NCBI RefSeq assembly: GCF_014203395.1
Contig: NZ_JACHIW010000001.1
Coordinates: forward strand, 1,736,001 to 1,800,000
Length of the DNA stretch: 64,000 bases
Reading direction: 5' to 3'
Origin: Saccharopolyspora phatthalungensis
GTDB lineage: Bacteria > Actinomycetota > Actinomycetes > Mycobacteriales > Pseudonocardiaceae
Shown: positions 8,553 to 14,767 of the stretch, piece by piece
Layout: every line of letters begins with the position of its first letter
Numbering within the stretch: position 1 is the stretch's first letter
Made by a program: the position numbers and the translations under genes
Notes under the pieces: model-generated
Database searches by the model: none
The model's input: the letters and a program-made list of their open reading frames with translations, nothing else
What the model was told of the DNA's origin: nothing

Positions 8553-9950
8553 TCAGGCGACTTCGTCTTCGTCTTGGTCTTCGTCGCGGTGGAACTGGAC
8601 CACATTGGACTCATCCACCGGGCCCGGGGTGCAGGTGCGCACGAGTTCGGCGATATCGGCATCCGAGACCCACCCGGCCCGCACACGGGTCGGGCGGCGC
8701 GAGCGCTGATCCACCCGGAACCCGATCCCGGCGTATTCCTCATCGGCCGGGATCTCATCGGTCAGCGCGCCCTTGATGCGCATGCCCTCGCCCAGCACCA
8801 TGTCCGGGTGGTTCTCGGCCGTGGTGCGCAGGCAAATCCGGCGGGTGAACAGGTCCCGGACCGGAACAATGTCCTTGGTCGGCTCCTGCACGTAGGCACA
8901 CAACGCGAAACCCGGGGCGCGGCCTTGGGTCATCACCTCGGCCATGAGCTTGATGGCCGCCCGCGTGGTGCTTGAACTGCCCAAGGCCGTCATCATGGCT
9001 AGCTCATCGATCATCAGCACCCGAAACGGGGTCTCGCGGCTGACGGTGAACTTCCGCAAGCCCCTTTCGGCCAGGTGACGTTGGGTAGCCTTCATGTCAT
9101 CGCGGAACGCCTCAATGACCTCAAGACCGGTGTCGGGCTCGGCTGCGTAGCGGTGGAACAGCGACCGGGCGGTCCCGGCGGCCATACCGCCCTTGAGATC
9201 GAGGAAGTCCACCCGCACCAACCCGTCACGAATCGCCGGGCCCATCCCACGCAACGGATTCCAGATCAGCGAGTCCTTACCCGAACCAGTCGCCCCGCAC
9301 CCGATCAGGTGATGACCGAGCAGGGGTTCGGTCCAGTCGTTGCCGTACTCGTCCTCACCGAAATACAGGTTGCGCAAATCCACATCAGCGGAATCCACGG
9401 GAACCTCGGCCGGGTCGATCACGTCGGCGAACGGGTTGCCCCGCACCACGGTCAACGCGATCACACCCGGCTGAACCTTCACGATGCCCAGCGCGTCGGC
9501 CCGCAGCGCCATCGCCAACTCATCCTGCGCGTCCTGGAAACGCTTGAGCGACTGCCCGCGCAAGACCTTGACATACAGGGTGTCGATCGACGGAGACGCC
9601 GAACGCACCCGCAGCAGGCGCGGCACCTCGATGTGGCCGGTGCGGCGGTTCTCCCGCCCGAACTCGCAATCGATCATCAAATCCCGCCACCTGCGGCCCA
9701 CATACCGCAGCCATCTACGGCGAAACGCCCGCACATACGGAGCCGCGTAACGGTCGAAGGTCTCCGGGTGGCCCCGGTACCACGACAACCCCGCCACACC
9801 CAGAGCCGCCAGCGTGGCCCCGGCACCAGCGGGCCCCAACTCGGCCACACCGGCACCGAGCACGGCCGGAGCGGCACTGATCCCCGGATGCCGCACCATC
9901 CACCCGGCAACGCGCCACTCGATTCCCTTGCGTCGGGTTTCCTTACCCAT
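8553..9950 (-). CDS. FtsK/SpoIIIE-type conjugative DNA translocase (TraSA/TraB-like)
   Basis: 465 residues starting MGKETRRKGIEW. The transfer motor of AICEs: a hexameric membrane ATPase pumping double-stranded DNA between hyphae. A weakly hydrophobic N-terminal region (about 15-65) precedes the RecA-like domain. Walker A is GATGSGKDS, with Asp where Ser/Thr is canonical (relatives often have GKGS); Walker B is VLMIDELAMM. The C-terminus ends in a short acidic EDQDEDEVA tail after a small domain that may recognise clt repeats. The longer open frame to 10211 is rejected because it reads through the preceding gene and terminator. Confidence 0.88.
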   Translation of the reverse strand: MGKETRRKGIEWRVAGWMVRHPGISAAPAVLGAGVAELGPAGAGATLAALGVAGLSWYRGHPETFDRYAAPYVRAFRRRWLRYVGRRWRDLMIDCEFGRENRRTGHIEVPRLLRVRSASPSIDTLYVKVLRGQSLKRFQDAQDELAMALRADALGIVKVQPGVIALTVVRGNPFADVIDPAEVPVDSADVDLRNLYFGEDEYGNDWTEPLLGHHLIGCGATGSGKDSLIWNPLRGMGPAIRDGLVRVDFLDLKGGMAAGTARSLFHRYAAEPDTGLEVIEAFRDDMKATQRHLAERGLRKFTVSRETPFRVLMIDELAMMTALGSSSTTRAAIKLMAEVMTQGRAPGFALCAYVQEPTKDIVPVRDLFTRRICLRTTAENHPDMVLGEGMRIKGALTDEIPADEEYAGIGFRVDQRSRRPTRVRAGWVSDADIAELVRTCTPGPVDESNVVQFHRDEDQDEDEVA

Positions 9951-9983
9951 CACTGACCAACTCCCGATATCGCGGAAAAAGAC

Positions 9984-10025
9984 AAAAAAGGGGGGCCCGG
10001 CCACCACATAGGGCAGCCGAGCCCC
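9984..10025 (-). terminator. Intrinsic terminator upstream of the translocase gene
   Basis: Read on the minus strand: GGGGCTCGGCT, 12-base loop, GGCCGGGCCCC, then CC and six T. The 11-bp stem includes two G-T pairs. It ends the leftward transcript of the small genes 34 bases before the translocase start, so the transfer genes may need read-through or their own promoter. Confidence 0.75.
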
Positions 10026-10047
10026 GAAACGATCGTGCGTTGTGTTG

Positions 10048-10239
10048 CTACCTGGACGCGGCGATGTAGGGGGCCACGTCTTCCAGGTCCACCTTGTAAT
10101 CGGCCACCTTCCGGGCCAACTCGTCATGCTCCTTCTTGAACCCCGCCGTGCGCACCTGGATCCCGGCCATCGCGTCACGAAGCTTGACCATCGCCTTGTC
10201 CAGATCCTCAATCACGGCATCCACCTGAAACCGGCCCAT
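10048..10239 (-). CDS. Small coiled-coil AICE protein, unknown function
   Basis: 63 residues, starting MGRFQVDAVIEDLDKAM. Entirely helical and charged with heptad-like spacing (VKLRDAMAGIQVRTAGFKKEHDE split over two helices), so a short coiled coil is likely. Three bases separate it from the preceding gene, indicating one transcript. It resembles WXG100-sized helical proteins only in length; no WXG motif. Not recognised further. Confidence 0.6.
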   Translation of the reverse strand: MGRFQVDAVIEDLDKAMVKLRDAMAGIQVRTAGFKKEHDELARKVADYKVDLEDVAPYIAASR

Positions 10240-10242
10240 TCC

Positions 10243-10509
10243 TTAAACCCTCCATCCACGCGAAACGAGTTCCTTTTCCCACTTCACCGTGCTCGTGTGC
10301 AGCACGTTCAACTGCTCGGTCGCCTTGTGATGCCCGGCCTCAACTTGTTCACGGTCCGGCACCCGCCACCCGGAGTCCTCATCAACGGGCTTCCGGATCT
10401 TGGCGTGCAGCCTCGCCGCTTCCTGCAACGCGATCCGCACCACCTCCAGCGCGTTGTGCAACTCCTGATACTTGTTCATCGCGCGCTTGTTCAGCGCTTG
10501 CACCTGCAT
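10243..10509 (-). CDS. Small helical AICE protein, unknown function
   Basis: 88 residues from ATG 10509 (MQVQALNKRAMNKYQELHNA). AAGGGAG lies about ten bases upstream; a GTG at 10548 has its purine run touching the start and is less likely. The protein is alpha-helical and highly charged with no Cys and no membrane segment. It belongs to the leftward small-gene transcript of the element. Confidence 0.55.
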   Translation of the reverse strand: MQVQALNKRAMNKYQELHNALEVVRIALQEAARLHAKIRKPVDEDSGWRVPDREQVEAGHHKATEQLNVLHTSTVKWEKELVSRGWRV

Positions 10510-10587
10510 TTTCTCTTTACTCCCTTCCGTTACGGATTCCGTGCTCACTCCTCGCCATCTGCGTCGAGGAATGCTTTCAGAAAGCGA

Positions 10588-10962
10588 TTAGGCGGCTTTC
10601 CACGGCTTTGCCAGCGAGCCCCAGCGATACGCGGCTTGTTTCGACTTCCGGGGCACCAGCACCGACCGCGCCGGACCCGTGTAGCGGTCATAGCGCACAT
10701 GGTGCGTACCGCCGACCTCCAGCCACTTAGACTCGATCAGCTGGTGTACCGCGTGATCCACATCCGGCGACACCGATTCGACCAGATCATCAGTGACACG
10801 GCGACACACCAGCTCGCGGATGCCCACCAGCACGAACCCCACCGACGCCGCCTCACGCAACACCCGCTCGATCAACTCCATATCGTTGACCGTCGGGCGA
10901 GGCTCCGAACGAGGCGCAGGCGAGGCCACCGGGTTGCCCAACAAATCCGTCTCACCAACCAC
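10588..10962 (-). CDS. Conserved AICE protein, possible winged-helix fold
   Basis: 124 residues, GTG start with AAGGGG nine bases upstream. The middle (about 25-85) alternates helices and a short beta hairpin (IESKWLEVGGTHHVRYDRY), compatible with a winged helix, then a basic tail ending KQAAYRWGSLAKPWKAA. That suggests DNA binding, but no family is firmly recognised. Confidence 0.6.
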   Translation of the reverse strand: MVGETDLLGNPVASPAPRSEPRPTVNDMELIERVLREAASVGFVLVGIRELVCRRVTDDLVESVSPDVDHAVHQLIESKWLEVGGTHHVRYDRYTGPARSVLVPRKSKQAAYRWGSLAKPWKAA

Positions 10963-11019
10963 GGCCGGTCACCCCTTTACCCGCTCCCAGGCAGCCGGAC
11001 CCGTGAAAACCGAACCCGC

Positions 11020-11136
11020 TCACTCGTCATCACCCCGCAGGTAATCAGCCGCCCGCGCCCACTCACACTCGTGGTGATCGGCCTCAACCTCATCGGAAAC
11101 CGAGTGCCCACACCCCAGCCGGAAATCATCGGACAT
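11020..11136 (-). CDS. Micro-ORF, 38-residue Cys/His protein
   Basis: Starts MSDDFRLGCGHSVSDE, then HHEC. The arrangement C-G-H ... H-H-E-C could bind one metal ion. Acidic overall. A purine-rich stretch (GGGTAGGGAT) precedes the ATG. It fills the gap between its two neighbours on the same strand and its codon positions are GC-biased as in a real gene. It is too short for standard gene calling. Confidence 0.5.
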   Translation of the reverse strand: MSDDFRLGCGHSVSDEVEADHHECEWARAADYLRGDDE

Positions 11137-11146
11137 TGTGATATCC

Positions 11147-11350
11147 CTACCCTTCCCATTCACTTGCGGTTGTCAGCAACTCATCCCGCGCCTGCTCCAC
11201 TGCGGACAGAGCGAACGGCACCCGCCAATTCCGCTCCCCCGCCCGAGAACGAGTGCGCCGGGCGAAATCCTCGATACTCTCCGAAATCGCCTTCAGCCCT
11301 CCCGCGATACAGTGCAGATCGCGGCACTCAGAACCATTCGGCCCGACCAT
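11147..11350 (-). CDS. Small helical AICE protein
   Basis: 67 residues from ATG 11350 (MVGPNGSECRDLHCIAGG), with GGGGAG nine bases upstream. The rest is a helical hairpin (LKAISESIEDFARRTRS and FALSAVEQARDELLTTA). The start lies 5 bases after the stop of the micro-ORF before it, suggesting coupling. Function unknown. Confidence 0.55.
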   Translation of the reverse strand: MVGPNGSECRDLHCIAGGLKAISESIEDFARRTRSRAGERNWRVPFALSAVEQARDELLTTASEWEG

Positions 11351-11355
11351 CCCAC

Positions 11356-11451
11356 TCAACTCCCCGGACTGCGGCGCTCGCAGAACCGGCCACCTGAGTG
11401 CCGGTACCGGGCCGGGTCAATGTGGCAAGCCGGGCAATAGCGCAAAGACAC
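11356..11451 (-). CDS. Micro-ORF, 31-residue Cys-rich protein
   Basis: Starts (GTG) MSLRYCPACHIDPARYRHSG and ends with one more Cys in GRFCERRSPGS. The CxxCH pair with a later Cys suggests a tiny zinc-binding protein. GGAAGGAA lies nine bases before the GTG at 11451; a GTG at 11460 touches that site. A 73-residue open frame over the same bases has no such pattern and is considered spurious. Confidence 0.45.
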   Translation of the reverse strand: MSLRYCPACHIDPARYRHSGGRFCERRSPGS

Positions 11452-11479
11452 GAAAACCACTTCCTTCCCTGCTGATTGA

Positions 11480-11581
11480 CTACCTCGTCGCACAGGACGT
11501 GCACATCACCTGCGAGGCCCACACGGGCATCCCGCAGCCATTCGCACACGAGGCCGTCGCGCTTTCGGAATACGTGGGCAT
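11480..11581 (-). CDS. Micro-ORF, 33-residue four-cysteine protein
   Basis: Starts MPTYSESATASCANGCGMPV; a second pair follows in VMCTSCATR. Two Cys pairs (CxxxC and CxxC) make a four-Cys zinc knuckle likely. The ATG directly follows the TAA stop of the preceding gene (TAAATG), and GAGGTGGAG lies just upstream, so it is probably translated with it. Confidence 0.5.
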   Translation of the reverse strand: MPTYSESATASCANGCGMPVWASQVMCTSCATR

Positions 11582-11806
11582 TTACTCCACCTCAGCATTC
11601 TCTTCGAAGAACGCGATCCAGCGGCGCAGCTCCATGCACATTCTCTCCATGTCGTGGATGAGATTCGCTGATCGCTGGCGACAAGCGCCACCGGCTGACA
11701 CGACGGTCCGCGAGTCTTCGTCCAGAAACGACGTGGCGCTCTCTACTATCTCCGCAACGTGCGTGTAGGAGTTCATCAACTCGTGGTACTGACGCTGACT
11801 TAGCAC
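11582..11806 (-). CDS. Small helical AICE protein
   Basis: 74 residues from GTG 11806 (MLSQRQYHELMNSYTHV); AAGGAG lies five bases upstream. Two long helices, an acidic C-terminus ending FFEENAEVE, no recognised domain. First gene of the leftward small-gene transcript after the hairpin at 11837-11865. Confidence 0.6.
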   Translation of the reverse strand: MLSQRQYHELMNSYTHVAEIVESATSFLDEDSRTVVSAGGACRQRSANLIHDMERMCMELRRWIAFFEENAEVE

Positions 11807-11836
11807 GCTCTCTCCTTTCTCTTGGGAAACCATGAA

Positions 11837-11865
11837 AGCCCCCGACTCCTTTGCATTCGGGGGCT
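11837..11865. terminator. Hairpin between two leftward AICE units
   Basis: Nine-base perfect arms AGCCCCCGA (11837-11845) and TCGGGGGCT (11857-11865) with an 11-base loop. On the minus strand only TTTC follows, so termination may be partial. It lies between the 120-residue-protein gene and the small-gene train. Bases 11866-11999 show nothing else. Confidence 0.55.
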
Positions 11866-11999
11866 AACATGGCCTCCCTGGCGCAACAATTCACGCCGAA
11901 AAAGGCATAGCTCGGCCCACTATGGAATTCTCAAGGAACAAGCAGCCCGAATAGGGCTTAGTGAAACGTCAGATCGGAATGGTCAGAATCCGGGGCCGG

Positions 12000-12362
12000 T
12001 CAGGCGGCGGCCGGGATCTGGACGTTCGCCGGGGCCAGGCCGTTGGCCTTGAACGACAGGCCCGAACGGCCGTTGTTCTCCCAGTGGCTCACCGTCGCGT
12101 CGACCAGCTGGACGTAGACACCCTCCTCGAAGCCCTCGCCGGGGTCGGCCGTCAGGGTCACCTTGATCTCCTCGCCCTTGCCCGCGAACTCGCCCGGCTG
12201 CACCCGGCGCTTGGCGAACAGCGACACCACGAACTGCTGCACGCCCTCGCGGTCGGTCACGAACTCCGACTTGCCGTTCTCGCCCTCGCGGGTCTTCTCC
12301 TGCGGGGCCTCGGTCACCATCAGCTTGTAGCCCTGCATGTTCACCGGGATGTTCCTCAGCAT
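12000..12362 (-). CDS. Conserved AICE protein, candidate KorSA-controlled gene
   Basis: 120 residues, start MLRNIPVNMQGYKLMVTEAP; GGAGG five bases before ATG. The family (FVVSLFAKRRVQPGE, then EIKVTLTADPGEGFEEG) is common on actinomycete integrative elements and has no settled function. The C-terminal half looks all-beta, so an OB-like or SH3-like fold is possible. It sits beside the repressor gene with repeated operator-like sites over its promoter, the place held in pSAM2 by the KorSA-repressed activator pra; equivalence is inferred from position only. Confidence 0.65.
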   Translation of the reverse strand: MLRNIPVNMQGYKLMVTEAPQEKTREGENGKSEFVTDREGVQQFVVSLFAKRRVQPGEFAGKGEEIKVTLTADPGEGFEEGVYVQLVDATVSHWENNGRSGLSFKANGLAPANVQIPAAA

Positions 12363-12391
12363 GTCTGCCTCCGTACTAGACCGTTTGTCTC

Positions 12392-12450
12392 CTCTAGACG
12401 AGTTCTAGTCTCCTAGGCGACTAGAGGAGTGTCAACCGCTCTAGACGAGT
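12392..12450 (-). promoter_or_regulatory. Promoter with repeated CTAGA operators (likely repressor sites)
   Basis: On the minus strand ACTCGTCTAGAG occurs twice (12439-12450 and 12392-12403) around a TTGACA -35 box (12430-12435) with a CTAGTCGCCTAG-type palindrome between them. GTCTAGAG differs by one base from the GT-N-TA-N-AC half-site of HutC-subfamily GntR repressors, and such a repressor is encoded next door. The -10 box is not clear. Confidence 0.6.
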
Positions 12451-12580
12451 CCATTCGGGTGAACTGGGTCGGCAGGGTTGTGCGGTGTGCGGGGCGGCCG
12501 AGCCAGGGCGCACTGGACACAAGTCTCTGACCTGCGGTTTTAATGCCCGCAGGGCGAGCCGCCTTTTCCTCATGCAGGAG

Positions 12581-13357
12581 CTAGCGCGCGGGGAAGTCGT
12601 ATTCCAGCACGTAAGCAGGGGCCGACTTGATCGTGTCGCAGACCTCGACGGGTCGACCGGCGGTGTCGTATGCCGTGCGTACGACCCGAAGAACCGGCAG
12701 TGAGGAGCCAAGCAGTAGAGCATCACGCTCTTCCTGACTAGGCATCCGTGCAGTGACCTCCTCGACGAAGTGATCGAGGATGTGCCCAAGATCTTCCAAG
12801 CGGGCATAGATCCCGCCTGGACCCGTGTCGCGTTCAGCTATGGGAGTGCCGTGAGCTATATCCGCAGGGATATAGGAGACGGCCGTTTCTACCGGAACTT
12901 CGTCCGCCAGGTACCGCCGTGACCGAACCACAACGAGCTCGTCAGAAGCGAGCCGCAGGCGTTCCTGGATCTCCGAGTCAGGGACACGCTCCTGGACCCG
13001 GATACGATCCACAGACGCCCGAGCACCTGCCTTCTCAGTCTCAGCCAGGAAGGCAGCCTTGCCGCGCTCCCGATGCCGTCGAGCGAATCGGTCAGAAGCA
13101 AGCCGTCGCACAGGGGCCTTGCGCTGCACAAACACGCCCTTGCCATGCTCTGCAACCACCAGACCTTCGTTGCGCAACTCCTGTATTGCTTGCCGCACGG
13201 TCATTCGGGCAACGGCGTAGTGTTCGATCAAGGTCGCTTCAGACGGAAGCTTCTCACCCGGAGCGAAGTGGCTGGAGGTGATCAACGAACGCAGATCATC
13301 AGCGATTTGCCTATAGGGAGGCCGATCGCTAGAACGATCGATAGATCCCAATCGCAT
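12581..13357 (-). CDS. GntR/HutC-family repressor with UTRA domain (KorSA-like)
   Basis: 258 residues, start MRLGSIDRSSDRPPYRQIAD, with GGAGG five bases upstream. Residues about 14-80 form the GntR winged helix (YAVARMTVRQAIQELRNEG); about 95-250 the UTRA ligand-sensing fold ending LEYDFPAR. In pSAM2 KorSA of this family keeps the element quiet by repressing the transfer/replication activator. The operator-like repeats at 12392-12450 are its probable target. The gene diverges from the Nudix gene 64 bases away. Codon use is less GC-biased than in host genes. The 130 bases after its stop hold only a weak GCCC-TGC-GGGC hairpin. Confidence 0.85.
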   Translation of the reverse strand: MRLGSIDRSSDRPPYRQIADDLRSLITSSHFAPGEKLPSEATLIEHYAVARMTVRQAIQELRNEGLVVAEHGKGVFVQRKAPVRRLASDRFARRHRERGKAAFLAETEKAGARASVDRIRVQERVPDSEIQERLRLASDELVVVRSRRYLADEVPVETAVSYIPADIAHGTPIAERDTGPGGIYARLEDLGHILDHFVEEVTARMPSQEERDALLLGSSLPVLRVVRTAYDTAGRPVEVCDTIKSAPAYVLEYDFPAR

Positions 13358-13421
13358 GTACACCTCCAGACGTGCAGACGAGTGGTAGCGTACCCGATGC
13401 GTGACCTTGAGGGGAGGGAAG

Positions 13422-13853
13422 ATGTCGGATACGGCCAAACACTCCGTTAGCGTCGCTGGGGTCGTTGTCGATGATTCGCAACGGGTCTTGTTGGTTCAAC
13501 GTCGCGACAACGGACACTGGGAACCACCAGGCGGAGTACTTGAACTAAACGAAACCGTCGAAGACGGTGTACGCCGAGAGGTCGAAGAAGAAACCGGCGT
13601 TTCGGTAGAGGTTGCACGACTCACCGGGGTCTACAAGAACGTGAAGCGTGGGATCGTTGCGCTTGTCTTCCGCTGTAAACCAATCAGCGGCTCAGCGCGG
13701 CCAACAGAGGAGAGCTCAAACGTCGAATGGCTCGATTTGGCCGACGCCTTGTCACGAATGGACGAAGCGTATGCCGTACGGGTCTCCGACGCCTACCAAG
13801 ACGTTCCTGCAATCCGCGCTCACGACGGCGTACAACTACTGACACGTTTGTGA
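13422..13853 (+). CDS. Nudix hydrolase (Pif-like immunity factor of the AICE)
   Basis: 143 residues, start MSDTAKHSVSVAGVVVDDS; ATG 13422 is three bases after GGAGGG. The complete Nudix box runs from GGVLELNE to REVEEETGV (about residues 38-59), with all catalytic glutamates present. pSAM2 encodes a Nudix protein, Pif, next to its regulators that blocks redundant transfer between cells already carrying the element; same position here suggests the same role. The physiological substrate is unknown. It is the only rightward gene of the element, sharing its promoter region with the repressor. Confidence 0.82.
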   Translation: MSDTAKHSVSVAGVVVDDSQRVLLVQRRDNGHWEPPGGVLELNETVEDGVRREVEEETGVSVEVARLTGVYKNVKRGIVALVFRCKPISGSARPTEESSNVEWLDLADALSRMDEAYAVRVSDAYQDVPAIRAHDGVQLLTRL

Positions 13854-13940
13854 CTCGAACCCGTGCGTGGTCCTACAGGGGAAGACACAACGATCTGAAC
13901 GTCACTGCTCTCGTGTTCAGAGTTTCTTTTCTTCATCAAG

Positions 13941-13961
13941 GGCGGCCCCTGCGGGGCCGCC
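13941..13961. terminator. GC-rich hairpin downstream of the Nudix gene
   Basis: GGCGGCCCC TGC GGGGCCGCC: nine-base perfect arms and a three-base loop, 87 bases after the Nudix stop, followed by TGCCTGCTGTTT. Likely stops the Nudix transcript. More GC-rich inverted fragments follow to about 14090, none clean enough to list. Confidence 0.5.
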
Positions 13962-14134
13962 TGCCTGCTGTTTCCCTGGCCGGGCCAGCGGGGCCGCAGG
14001 GGCCCGGCCGCAAGCGGCCACCCTGCGCCCCGCGTCCCGGCCGGACGGGAAGGCAGGCGGCCCCGCGCCGCAGAAGGGGCACGCTGAAGCGCAAAGAGAT
14101 GTCCTCGCCGGACGGGCAGGCCAACAGGGTGAGG

Positions 14135-14317
14135 GTTCGAGCTCGAACGCTGCGGTTCGGTCGTGGCTGCTCTGCCCTCACCCCATCGACCTCCACAAGG
14201 GCTATCAGACCGCGTCAAGGGGGCAAGCTTCGGCCGCCACGTACCCGTTGGTATCGCAGGTTGCCCCCTTGACACGGCCTGATCGGGCTAACGCCAGGTC
14301 GACGGGGTGAGGGCAGA
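14135..14317. other. Non-coding nested palindrome region (candidate sso, clt or origin)
   Basis: No credible gene lies between 13854 and 14475. The block contains a perfect 14-bp palindrome GTTCGAGCTCGAAC (14135-14148) and two nested inverted repeats: outer arms 14171-14192 and 14296-14317 match at 21 of 22 bases, inner arms 14204-14226 and 14261-14283 at 21 of 23, with a 34-base loop. The whole can fold into one long imperfect stem of about 147 nt. The motif GGTGAGGG appears three times. Such structures on rolling-circle elements serve as single-strand origins, or as transfer loci; which one cannot be told here. Confidence 0.6.
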
Positions 14318-14475
14318 GGCCCTCCCTTGTAGGCAAAAGACAGCCAACCGGTCAGCAGAAAGTCAGCAAGAGCAGCGGTCGCGCCTGACATCGATCAGCA
14401 CGAAACGGCACGTCGGCCGGACTCGGCGACACCAGGCGTCACAGCAAAACCCCAGGTCAGCGCTTGATCGCGTCT

Positions 14476-14518
14476 TTCGGGTCGAAGAGGTCGTGGGTTC
14501 AAATCCCGCCACCCCGAC
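14476..14518 (+). repeat. att site, distal (attR)
   Basis: Second copy of the 43-bp att core, identical to 4270-4312. The sequence to its left (CGTCT) does not continue the tRNA, so this is only a 3' half of tRNA-Pro. It marks the right end of the element. Confidence 0.93.
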
Positions 14519-14522
14519 GCTG

Positions 14523-14557
14523 AGAGGTCTTGGCCGGAGTTTCCGGCCAAGACCTCT
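14523..14557 (+). terminator. Original chromosomal terminator of tRNA-Pro
   Basis: 15-bp perfect stem AGAGGTCTTGGCCGG / CCGGCCAAGACCTCT with a five-base loop, followed by TCTCGTTT, starting four bases after the attR core. Before integration it lay directly behind the tRNA gene. The element has replaced it with its own terminator at 4318-4364. Confidence 0.75.
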
Positions 14558-14767
14558 TCTCGTTTCCGGCTCAGCTCGCCGAGGCATCGCGGGGCGGGAT
14601 GGCCGATTTCCGTTTGACCGGGCCGCCCGCGGCGACCATGAGCCATGAACCTTCGCATGCCCATCGAACCAGCCGTGCTCGACGAACTCCGCAAGATCGA
14701 CTCGAGGTGCGGCGCTGACCGCCTGCCGGGTCCGCAGGGGGTAGCGAGCATCAGGCAGTATCGAGGC

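Larger units (their letters stand above)
4270..14518. mobile_element. Actinomycete integrative and conjugative element (AICE, pSAM2-like) in tRNA-Pro
   Basis: About 10.2 kb between two identical 43-bp att repeats (4270-4312 and 14476-14518). Gene order leftward from the right half is regulator, small genes, translocase, spread genes, rep, xis, int, with int next to the occupied tRNA. This is the pSAM2/SLP1 plan: site-specific integration by a tyrosine recombinase, rolling-circle-type replication after excision, and transfer of double-stranded DNA by an FtsK-like protein, without a relaxase or type IV secretion set. All expected modules are intact, so the element may still be mobile. The 11.1-13.9 kb part uses visibly more AT-rich codons than the flanking chromosome. 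Confidence 0.93.

Noticed and set aside
11328..11549. 73-codon leftward ORF over the micro-ORFs
   Set aside because: Two shorter ORFs in other frames have Cys pairs, ribosome sites and tight junctions; the longer one has none of these.
13854..14475. Overlapping ORFs of 86-181 codons in the AICE right end
   Set aside because: They are Arg/Pro/Gly-rich products of GC-rich inverted repeats, in several frames at once, without starts or family features. The block is better read as cis-acting DNA.
4270..14518. Prophage
   Set aside because: There are integrase and excisionase genes but no capsid, portal, terminase, tail or lysis gene. Rep and FtsK-type transfer proteins define an AICE.
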